A stretch of DNA of 64,000 nucleotides, from the NCBI GenBank assembly GCA_008828725.1, contig MEHQ01000169.1, positions 299,312 through 363,311 of the forward strand, in the 5' to 3' direction. The notes under the pieces are model-generated. The model was given only the letters and a program-made list of their open reading frames with translations, was not told the DNA's origin and made no database searches. Origin of the DNA: Saccharina japonica. Taxonomy: Eukaryota; Sar; Phaeophyceae; Laminariales; Laminariaceae. The position numbers and the translations under genes are program-made. The first letter of the stretch is position 1. Each line of letters opens with the position of its first letter. Positions 33,101 to 43,800 of this stretch are shown piece after piece.

Positions 33101-33518
33101 GGCGGTTGATGCCGGCATCATCAGTTGTCTAAGCTTACATAATGTCGCCTTGGCTTTTTGTTGAGGCCAACTTGTTGACTCGATCCTGTTTTACCATGAT
33201 GAAGCTTCTTCGCATATATGTTTCAGCAGGCAGGGTCTATGGAACACTCTCGTCGTTGTTGTTCCGATGGCACCTGCCGGCCTCTACCTGCCTGTGTTAG
33301 TTTTATTGCTCATCAGACGAAGCTGTTTTTGCGGGAAGTATCAGTTTTTTTATGCTACGTACCACTGTTCCTTGATGTTTGTGCTATAAAATTCCACTGC
33401 TGCTATCGTATTGCTGCGGTTGTTGCTTCTTCTGCTTTTACTGATCTTGCTTCTGCCACCACTACTGCTGTAGCTGCCACAAGGATTGCATACTACTCGT
33501 GCTCGTAGTGTGGCGGAG
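30186..33518. other. No gene recognised; GC-rich with G-runs
   Basis: There are long G-runs on the plus strand at about 30526-30541, 31985-31997, 32342-32363 and 32677-32691. CGTTTCCAATCGTTTCC-type short repeats lie at 31160-31220. Several open frames of 80-130 codons are present but are low-complexity, without splice-bounded structure or recognisable motifs. The composition differs from the AT-rich left part of the window. Confidence 0.35.
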
Positions 33519-34093
33519 GTTATAATTCTCGGTGGTGTTGAGCAGCGCGAATTAACACCTGGGGCCTGTCCGTGCCGTCACTGCTGCTGCTGCTCCCCTT
33601 GTCTTACTCTTCCACTGGATACCTATATACCAGGTCCCCACATGAGATTATGCTCTAAGAGTTTTCTTCAAGAGTTTTCACTGAGACTTTTCTCTACAAG
33701 TAAGATTGTTCTCTTAGGTTTTCCGTCGGCGCTCAATAAATTCCATACCACTACGTACGTACCTCGTACGGTAAAGTGATGTGAAGCGGGGATGTTGAGG
33801 GCGATTCGGAAGTTAATTCTCGGTGGTGTTGAGCAGCGCGAATAAACACCCGGGGCCTGTCCGTGTCGTCGCTGCTGCTGCTCCCCGTGTCTTACTCTTC
33901 CACCGATACCTACCAGGTCCCTACGTAAGAGTATTCTCTAAGAGTTTTCTTCAAGTTTTCCCTGAGAGTTTTCTCTACGAGTAAGATTGTTCTCTTAGGT
34001 TTTCCGTCGGCGCTCAAAACATTCAAAACCACTGCGTACCTCGTACCGTAAAGTGATGTGGAGTGTGAAGCGGGGATGCTGAGGGCGATTATT
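33519..34093. repeat. Tandem duplication, two units of about 290 bp
   Basis: TTCTCGGTGGTGTTGAGCAG occurs at 33525 and again at 33817, followed in both by GGGGCCTGTCCGTG, TCTTACTCTTCCAC, GTAAGATTGTTCTC and GCGGGGATG. Unit 1 is about 33519-33812 and unit 2 is about 33813-34093, with numerous small differences, so this duplication is old, unlike the 4.5-kb one. Confidence 0.85.
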
Positions 34094-35039
34094 TCAGGAC
34101 CCCGGGATCTGTCGCATAATCCATACCGGTACGTCGTACTATGAACAATCGGGCTGTGTTGCTCCACTTCTCGCGCGCTTAACGCCTCAAACCATCCACT
34201 CTGTCGACGAGGTTCCTTGCCTCCCACGGCAGGCCTTACAGACTGACACAATAAAACACAAGCAATCAATCAAGAGTCTGGCTGTTTTCGTCGGTTTCCC
34301 ATTTTTGTTGAGTCTTCTCTTGGTCTTACAGTATGATACATGGTACGCTTGTTGAGCAACATCAGCAGTTGGCTGTGATGCCCGTACACGTATGCCCGTA
34401 CCACGTACACAGCAATATTAGTACGTACCTTGCAGTACTACGCGTACTACTGCTGTACGCGCCAGTCTGCTTTATATGTAAATCAAGCGTTCCAAACATG
34501 GACTTGATTCGTCGTCCGCAAAAATGCCAGGTTTTGCAGAAGCCCACTCTGAACGGTGAGCACGCGACCAACCGACCACCCCATGACATTCGTACAGCAC
34601 TCGCCAAGCACTCGCCAAACACTCGCCAACCCACTCCACCAATCAACACCCATGTATACAAGCGTTTTTTTTTGTTGAGGACAACAGCCAAGAGGCTGCA
34701 TGCACCGCAAGAGACGCAAGAGAAGGCGTCTCTCCTTCTCGCACTGCTCGCTGCCAAACAAAAACGTACGCGATTTACGGTCAACCAGCGCCCACGCTCC
34801 GGCGGACCTACCTGCAGAATACGACACAGAACGCTACCTATTATGGGCAGCGTAAACTACCCTCTAAACCAAACTTTGAGTGCACGCCACGCACGCGCGA
34901 CACACCACACGGATCGTGCCCAAACCTCGACGGTACCGGCGATCTTCCTCTCTGTACACCCACTTAAGGCGTTGGCAAATGGTGTGCAAACGAAGAGGTA
35001 TGTGCGAAAACACACTAAAAAAATTGACACAAATGCATA

Positions 35040-35290
35040 TACATACGCCGGTACATGTAGCTACGTGCCGGCACACGACGGTACAAGACGGTACAAGACG
35101 GCACACAACAGCGTATAAAATCGCATGTCCCTATAAGCCGGTATATGCCAGTACAATACGGTGCACGGCGCTTCGTTAAAAAAACGATACATACTATATA
35201 TGCCGGGACACGGCGGTACATGCCGGTTTGTGTCGGTACATATCGGTATATGCCGGTATGTTCCTGTACATTACAAGTACATGACGCCCA
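35040..35290. repeat. Degenerate minisatellite, CGGTACATGC units
   Basis: Units of about 10-15 bp of the type GCCGGTACATG, GACGGTACAAG and GCCGGTATATG. Frames across it are open by composition only. Confidence 0.7.
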
Positions 35291-35345
35291 AATAATATCT
35301 AACACCCTGCAAACCCACATCACTCCTGAAACGAACCATCACTAG

Positions 35346-35638
35346 ACGATTGCGGCGACGCTACAAGCAACGCTTGTTCGAGACTCGAGCCGACGTCATC
35401 GGCCGATAAATCCTGCCAACTGCTCGAGGCAGGCCGCCTCCCCCGTCGCCACCGCCAGAACCATGGCTTCGACGAGCGCGATAGGTGGCAAGGACGGTCG
35501 GCCGCCCTTCTGGTCCACGCTGGGCGGAACAAACCTTTCGACATGAGACCTGAACGGTGGGAAAAGGCGTGGGTGGAACGTGACGACATCGGTTTACGTT
35601 TTTTCTGGAAGAAAGGCAACAATAAGCCGCCGGTGTAG
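35346..35638 (+). CDS. Candidate terminal exon, unrecognised gene
   Basis: After CACTAG, one frame runs about 97 codons to TAG at 35636. It contains NHGFDERDRWQGR and ends RPERWEKAWVERDDIGLRFF, then WKKGNNKPPV. Its Trp, Arg and Glu content looks protein-like. The alternative frame (RLRRRYKQRLFETRADVIGR) also looks plausible but stops at 35409. A splice donor that would feed either frame was not fixed; exon D is out of phase by one base. Could be a chance ORF in GC-rich DNA. Confidence 0.3.
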
Positions 35639-36119
35639 ATTGTGGGGCGTAGATCGTGGTATACATGCCGGTGTCATAGGAACTGGGGTGGTCCTGAATG
35701 TGGAAGAATGACTGACTGTAACAAATACAATCGATGCATATTGGCAGCGCTCATTGTGGATTGTACCCCCGCTGCCTGTGGCTTCTATCACAACACCTTC
35801 AACATTTTCTCGGGCTAGGACAAGGCTTCCACCGCAGCACGAATATTCAGCGCGCCAGTTTTTCATGTGACGCATTTTGCCATGTGATAACTAGCATAAT
35901 GGCGCGTGTAGGATGCGGCGCATTTTTCATGTGGTGTATTGTTCATGTGGTGCAGTTGCACCCTTCGAATGTGGCAATTTCTTTGCGTCTGAAACATTTT
36001 TGCGTGTGACGATGTGCCTGCTGTCTGATTGCGACTCTGCGATTCTTACTTTTGTGACTGCCTGTTTCGATACCTCGTGGACGATTGGTTGCCTACCATC
36101 CCGCCCGACCCTGTGGTAG

Positions 36120-36247
36120 CACGAGTACGGTCCTGGTAAAACCGCTTTCGGTCTTAGCAACGGCCTTGCGCGCTTCGAGCGGTAGCAACGCCCCTTTGCT
36201 CAAACCGGTACCCGGCATACTGCTCGGCACGAGCTCCGCGGCAAAAG
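36120..36247 (+). CDS. Candidate internal exon, weak
   Basis: TGGTAG precedes and AAAAG|GTAAGG follows. One frame reads TSTVLVKPLSVLATALRASS and ends GTSSAAK, leaving one base. Another frame (HEYGPGKTAFGLSNGLARFE, then a stop) looks equally protein-like. A further open piece with a helical look, EAEVKLAALKFEAEQETTK, lies at about 36600-36670. None is assigned to a family. Confidence 0.25.
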
Positions 36248-36249
36248 GT

Positions 36250-37338
36250 AAGGCAAATCAAGCAAAAGCCAAGGGATCGACGGGTACTCACCCCCGATTT
36301 GTCCCCACGACACTGGCGCCACTCCCTGCTCCAAGGCAGCCAGCTGCACCACTCTAGCAAGAGAGAAGAAGAGGCATGTCCATAGCAGCCACGACGAGAC
36401 GAAGAACAGCGTCAAGTGCAGGCCCCATCGCTCGCCCCTGGGAAGACGAGCGTTGCGGGGGCAGAGCGGATGCTGTCAGCGGAGACATTTCGATCACCTA
36501 AAACAATCAACGATCAATCGACAATAAAGCAACGCTCAACAATCAACAATTAAGCAATCCACAATCAACAACTTATGATACTCGTAGTCGCGCCGCAGGC
36601 AGCAGGAGGCCGAGGTGAAGCTCGCCGCTCTCAAGTTTGAGGCGGAACAAGAGACGACCAAGATAGCGACTGACGTTTGCACGGCGACAATACCCACCTC
36701 CTTTGTACAGGACAGGACACCTATCAATACCATAAACAGAAAACCGAAATACTGACCAAGCCTGAATGTATTATTCTTGTTATGGAAAAGGGTGCCGTCT
36801 ACACAAAATTCAGTAGTACATACGGCTCCTACTTTTACTATTTTCCAGTAAGTATCAACCTGACTTTCTTAGTGCTTGTATTATTACTGCTGATACTGTA
36901 CTGCCCTTGAAAGGTGGCCTGTACAGTAATAGAGGCGGAAAAGCACACGATTTGAACCGAGTCACTGCGTGCGCCCAAAAGCCAACGCAAAGGGCACGGC
37001 GGCTCGCCAACACCTCTTAGAGATGAAGCTCTGTTAATATATACGAGCAATGGGAATACCCAATCAACCCTATGGGCAATAAAACTGAAGGCATGTCTAT
37101 ACCGGGGGGGGGGGGGAGGGGAGACGCATGTGACCACGGCTACTGTTATTCCGGTAGTCCAGAAGGCTGCTGAAGGGAAAAAAAAAGTAAAAACCTCCTA
37201 CTGTCAATACTTGAGCTTGAAAGTTAGTTGAGCTTGAAAGTAAAAGTGGCAACATGAGAAAGAAAAAAAGGGAGAACGGGGTGCAGGCAGCCAAAAACAA
37301 CCTTCTGAGGCACACGCCATTCGCATAAAAAACAGGCC
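36250..37338. other. No gene seen between convergent candidates
   Basis: CAATCAA/CAACAATC repeats at 36500-36572 and a G-run at 37104-37117. This is the 3' flank of the SPNS gene on the minus strand. No clear polyadenylation signal was identified. Confidence 0.35.
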
Positions 37339-37831
37339 TCACCGGCAAGCGTCGCTAATTTCGCCCACATCGCCGGCTTCAGTTGCTTCCCACCCCCCCC
37401 CTTGCCCTCCTCCCGCCCCCACCACTTCCTCGCTCAGGCCGACTGCGCGAATAGCAACCCTCACAGCCCCCCCGATCGCGCTTGCGATGCTACTGAGGAA
37501 GGGCTTGGCTCCCACCCCCCCGCTTTCCGCACAGTGGGGGGCAAGCGCATCCTTCAACGCACCCACGATGGTTGGGCTGGGCACGTCGCCCAAGGCGTGG
37601 AGGGCGATGGAGTTCACCGCGATGGAGAGTGGGCGGAGGTGCTTGGGAGCGGAAAGCATGACCGCCAGGTTAGCGTGGGCGGTAGTCGCGAAGAGGAGGG
37701 ACCCGCCGAGGAAGAAAAATACGAGAAATGGGATTAGGGACGATTGGGCTGCCGCTGCAATGACCAGGACTGGTACGTGAAGGGGGGGGGGGGGGGCAAG
37801 GACGGTAAAGGGCACAGAGAAGACGGCGTTG
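37339..37831 (-). CDS. SPNS exon 6 (TM10-TM12, C-terminus)
   Basis: CCCACAG|C begins the exon. It reads NAVFSVPFTVLAPPPPLHVP, then TM10-11 (IPFLVFFFLGGSLLFATTAH) and HLRPLSIAVNSIALHALGDV, PSPTIVGALKD, and a Gly-rich tail ending DACR and TGA at 37339-37341. With exon 5 the phase is short by one base. A C-run of about 15 (37781-37795 on the plus strand) lies 35 bases inside, and a length error there, or a missed microexon, would explain it. The stop overlaps a possible donor (CCG|GTGAGG), so a further exon cannot be excluded. Confidence 0.7.
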
Positions 37832-40800
37832 CTGTGGGAGGTTGATCTTGGTCGTCAGGTGTGAAGGGGTGCATGCAGTATAGTTGTAGCAGGGGGAGGA
37901 TATGCGAACTAAAGTACACCACCCGGCAACATGAAAAAAAAAACGCCAGTCACTTTTCGACGCCTTCCTCCGAGCATGCTTGCATGCATACACACATACC
38001 TAATCACATATACAAACACATATATATACTAATCGTCTACACACATACAGAAATGCATGAACACACACCAGGTATAACACACATACACACATACAAGCGA
38101 ACATCTGTCAACTAAAGCACAGCAACGACGCATTGCGCTATGAAAAAAAAAAAAACATGCTCGCGTTCGTACCTGTCGCGCCGCACATGAGTGCCGTCGC
38201 CTGCGTCAAAACCACGACCAACTTTTTCTCGTTGCCCATCCTTCCCTCAGGGTCGGCCGCGTCTATCAACGCTCCTCCCGCGGGGGTACCCGCAAGCCCA
38301 GCCGCGCAAATTACCCCCCCAAAAGTAGCGGCAGCGGCCGTTTCGGAGGACAAAAGCTCCAAGCTCGTCACAAACCCGGTACCAAAAGTGCTCATTCCGG
38401 CGGTTACAGCCGCAGTAGCCGCCGCCCCGAGCACCACCAGGCAAAACACGCAGCGGTCGAGAACGCTCAAGACGTCGTCGATCATAACGCCTTCCTTTTG
38501 GGGGAGACCCGCCTGCATTTCCCCCACCCCAGGGGGCTCGAGAAACGCCGCCCCGTTATTGACCGAAGCCGACAAAACCGACGTTTGTCGGTGATGGTTG
38601 CCCCGGTCCTCCTCTTCGCGGTGCCCGTCTAACCTCTCCATCCCGCGAGAAATGCCTCCAGAAGGGGGCACGGAAAACCCGTCCCCATTGTCCCACTCGG
38701 CGTCGTGTTTCTTCCAGTCCAACAAAGGCTCCACGTCTTGCTCCGTTTCTCCTCTCCCGGGGCCGTCGCCGTCCGGCCCTGAATGCGACGACCAAGAATG
38801 GTTGTGCCGCGTCATCCCATTTGCCTCGTGCCCGTGGCTACCGGGACCGCCCCCTCCTCTCCCCTGATTGGCCAAGCCTTCGTCAGACGAATCCTCTGTC
38901 GTCATCGTGTCTTGCCTTATTTCAGCGGGATTCAGGCCTCCCCGGTGACGCAGGGACCCTCCCCTGTCTCCCACCAAACCTTCCGCGTCGTCTCCCCTCA
39001 AAACGCCGGCGCCTGCAGCTGCAGCGCCTTTGTCGACACGACGTCGCCTCGCGCCGCCTAATAACCCTTCGCTGGAAGAGGTTGACATCCCTAGCCTTTG
39101 CCGCGAGTCAGAGGCCTCTTGATCTAACAGTAGGGGTGGGGACTCCTTGTCGCCATTGCCGTAGGTCTTGCTGGCAATGCCACCGCTGTTTGTGCTGTTG
39201 AGGGTGTTGCCGCGGCCAGTGCTCCCAGCGTTCACACGCGAGGCGTTTACACGCGAAGCGTTTACACGCAGGGCGGAGCCGGAGCCGGAGCCGGAGCCCG
39301 AGGGAGTTCCGTAGTCGGCGGCGTTCGCGGCGGTGGTGGCGCGGTCCTTGGGCACGAGGCTGCAAGCAAGGGCGAGCGGCGCCATCATCACCGCCTCCAA
39401 GTAGAACGCCCACTGCCACCTGGATACATCGAGCAACGTTCATCAAAAGGTTGTTGGACATCGATCGCGTGGTTTATTTATTCGTCGAATAGTTGGGCGT
39501 TAATCGGATTTTGGAAAGTATTCGGGCTGTTGGACATTAATCGGGCAATTCAGTGGTTGCACATTAATCGGATTTTGGACATTTGTTCGGGCGATCGAGG
39601 ACATTCATGGGGTGGTTTTGCACATCAATCGAATGAGTGTCCACTGTAGCAGTCAGGCGGTTGGAAGAATGGCACGACCAGAAAAAAAAAGGATACGGTC
39701 GGTTCGTCTGTCGTACCAGGTGCATTCTAACAGAGCAAACGTGGGTTTCTCAAGAGGCGTGCTCACCCTAATCGGGAGGTGGCGATGACGCTGCCATACA
39801 CGTAGCCCAGGCCAGCGCCGACGGGCTGGGCGGTGTAAAAGAGGGCTAAGCACATCCCCCTTTCCCCCGGCGGAGCCGTCTCCGTGATCAGGGGCGGAAC
39901 GACGGTTACAAAACTCGCCTCGCCCACTCCCGACAGCAACCTATAGTGGGGTTTGCACATCGTGGGACGGCGGAAGGGGACGGGATGAGGGGCAGCACGG
40001 CGGTTACAAAATTCGCCTTGCCCGCTAGCAACAGCAACCTATGACAGGGTTTTCATATCATGGTACGGCGGAAGGTGATGGAATGAGGCGCGGCACAGCG
40101 GGTACAAAAGTAGTCTCGCCCACTCGCCACAGCAATCTATAAGAGGGGGTTTTACACCATTGGAAGGCGGAAGGGGGTGGGTGGGATGAGGGTTAGGGTT
40201 CGACGGTTACAAAACTCGCCTCGCTATTATAGGGTTTGCACATTATGGTACAGTGGAAGGGGACAGGATGAGCAGCGGCACGATGGTTACCAAAACTGAC
40301 CTCGCCCACTCCCAACAACAACAACAACAACAACAACAATATATCAGAGGGGTTTCACGTCATTGAACGGCGAAAGGGGACCGGGCATGCTGAAAGTACA
40401 GCCGCGTAAGAAATCATGCCGCCATCGCGAGAAAATCCTAGAGGAGCTTGTGATTGGGGTACAGTACTATTTATAGGTAGCGATATGGGGGCATAATTTG
40501 ATAGAATATGTACCATCAAAGGCGATTTTGAAGTGCCAATGTCACCGTATGATGTACTGTGCCTACTGTGTGTGTCAGTAGCCTACTGTGTGTCAGTAGA
40601 AACGGCCGGCCAGGAGTTGAAGGGTATGGCAGGGTTGTTGCTTGGCGTTCGTCCAGGCTGTGTTGCCCGATCGTCACCATAACAAACATGGTTACATCGT
40701 CGCCACCGTGACATCGATTTGCTACAACCAAGTTTGTCGGTCGTTGTTCTTGAACAGCTCATTGTTTAGAACGTGTACGTCGGTCTGTCAACGGCTCGCC

Positions 40801-43800
40801 TTCGTCGTGTACCGGGTGCGTATATACTACTACTGGTGCCGAGTAATTGGAAGCCTAACTTCACGACAGCACTCTCTTTAATGTTTGAGGGAAGTATGGT
40901 CCTCAGTCAAGCTGCTGAATGTCAGTTGTCCGTTTGGCAATGTGACGTTGGCGATTCTAGACCGGTTCTTCGTGAAATAAATTAACTCAATACAAACCAG
41001 GTGCACTGTGCAATTAGCCCTGTCGAGCTCCGAAACGTAAAAAAAAACACACCATCGAAAACACCAAAACCATTAAAAACAAAAACATCAATACATAAAA
41101 AACGACACATCGCCAAAACTCTTGAAAAATACATGAAATCATCAAAAGCATCACAACACTAAAACAGTCAACCACCCAAACCCTTTAAAAGAGGCATCGA
41201 AACATCAAAGCATCGACACATCGAAACCTTGAAAAATTAAAACATTAAAAAAACAAACACACACAGTACTCGAATTTATGCATATGAAAATATCAACATA
41301 CCCTTGCGCTGCATTGATGCCAAAACTGCTTACCGAGCCAGAAGAAGAAAAGCGTAGCTCGATAGCGGCCTCGCCAAGCCAGCCAGCACGGAAGACGCGC
41401 ACCACACCCCTAGCCCAACGCCCATCAGGGCGAACGGGCTGCGGCTGCGAGCGAGCCTCGCGAAGATCAGGCACGCCACGCTGAAACCTTTTTTTGTCGG
41501 TCATGAGGAGACGGGCACGAGGGGTTGGCTTATCATGTTGTAACGCCGACACCGTAAATACCGTACTCGTATAAAATTCAAGATAGCACACTCCTGCTTT
41601 TTCTATTTTAATTAGGACCAACTTTTTGGCTGGTTTTCTCGACAACGGTAGTTGTTCGAGTTCCAATTTTGATACCGGTACCGGTATGAGGTACCAGGTA
41701 CTGGTATGTGACAATCACCCGCGGGCGAATAGCATATGCTGCAGATCGTACAGATCCCACTCAGGTAAACAGGTGAGAAGCATCTAGATCATACAGATCC
41801 CACCCACGCAAGCATTTGTGAAATATCCAGACCATACATATCCCACCAGTGAAATACGATCTAGAACCCGCAGATCAAATAGATCCCATCAGTCAAATAT
41901 TATCTAGATCCGGCAGATCCTACAGATCACACTCTGGAAACATGTGCAGATCATGCAGATCGTACAAATCCCACCCAGGCAATCATGTATGAAATATCTA
42001 GATCATACAGGTCCCACCCAGGCAAACACGAGTGTAAGAGCCACTGTAGATCGTACGGAGAACACAATCTAGATCCCGCAGATCATATACGAGATCACGA
42101 ATGTTTGTGTCCGAAAAGAGCTAGATCCCCAAAATAGGATATGATCTGTCCCAGGTGTGCAACGGTGAGAGTGCAAAACTAACATAATATGCTAACACGG
42201 ATAATAAGAATAATGCAAATAATGCCGAGCGAGACGTCTATTTATGGAAGGATCCCGACGAGATATTTTCCAAGACCGCCACTTTCGTTGTGTGTGCCCC
42301 CTGAAAGGCATGGTGCTTGTTTTTGTTTTGGACCAAATCGGCTCTGAAACTCATCGTTATACTGTATATACTGTAGAGGGGGTGTGCCATCTTGCGTGCT
42401 ATACCGTACACACTGCACATATATACGACGACTTACACGTATGTATGTGTATCATACTATTAATAATAGGTGCATCCCATCGGTGAATACCATTAATTTT
42501 GGCCTTTCATAGATTATCATGGGAAAGATCGTATATATTATACGAGTATCTTATCAACAACACGGAAATTACTGTGGGCGTACTTCTGTGGTTGCGTTCA
42601 GCACCAGCACCAATACGGTCGGCAGGGTCGACATCAAGTCGACATCAACGATTACGGGAGGTGCAAAGCTATGGGGTCTGGCCCTGCAAAAAAAGTTATA
42701 GGAGGGTCATACCCCATAGGGGCAAAGTGCGGAGCCCCTGTGCCCGTGCAACCGCCCAACCCAGCCAATCAGCACGCCGATCATGTACGGCCGACCAATA
42801 GTCTCCCAGGTATACGGGTAGATACGTACGCTTGTTCTCAGACGCGACCAAGCTTTGCCAAACCATAGACTCACAGACTCTGCCGTGCCCACAATAATAT
42901 TCCTCTCTACTTTACCAGCAATCTCTAGCCCTACCTACAACGAGGCTACTGACGACAGCAGTAGTCACCATTAGTCACCATACTATTGATTGTAGAATAT
43001 GTCGACAAAAATACCATCGAAGGACGAAGAGTTGCGGTCGTGCCATCTTATTTACGTCGTACCATGTACTGTCGTACCATGTACTGTCTACCATGTACTG
43101 TCGTACCATGTCGTCTTAAGTCGCCTGACGTAGTCTTATGTTCGGATTATGTTCCGCTCATGCGTCGTCTCACGTCGCCTCGTAGTCAAAGGCCGTGTTA
43201 CCGTAAACAGCCCCGGGACGAAGTTCTGGCATTAATTTCTCCAAACCATGCCTTGAAGGTCACACACGGACGAAAATGCCGGTTTTGGAAAGACCTCGAC
43301 TATTAACATGAATATTAGTATATGTTTCCATACAAGCATCGCTTGGCCTTAGTAGCGTTTGCACTTTATCATACCCATTGTCGACAAAACCAGCTGCCAA
43401 ATTCGGCCGGGGTGTGTTGTGATATAATGTTATCTTGATTACAGCAGTATGGGTGTGTTATACGGTATACTGTCTATTAGTAGTAGTGCTGTAAGTATCT
43501 CACCTAGAATGAAGGCGCTCTGCAGGATGCCGAGAAAAACGTCGGGGCGCTGTGTGTGCAGATTCTGTCGGATGAAGGCGTTGAACTCCTCGCTACCCCC
43601 TGGGATAACCTGCGCTTAGCGTGCATAGTGCCATAACGACAGCCACACCGACACACCAACAGAGACAGCAAAAAACAAAACAGATGCAACAAGTAAAAAA
43701 ACAATAGTTGAACAATGGATGAGGTTGCTGCTGTCTCGATACCATGTTTGATAGGGTCAAGCAGCGTGATGATGCTATGAGAGGGTGCTATGAGAGGGTC

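Noticed and set aside
34333..35118. A 261-codon plus-strand frame as a gene
   Set aside because: It runs through the CGGTACATGC minisatellite and has no domain. A small exon near 34495-34555 with a donor AACG|GTGAGC is possible but could not be phased with its neighbours.
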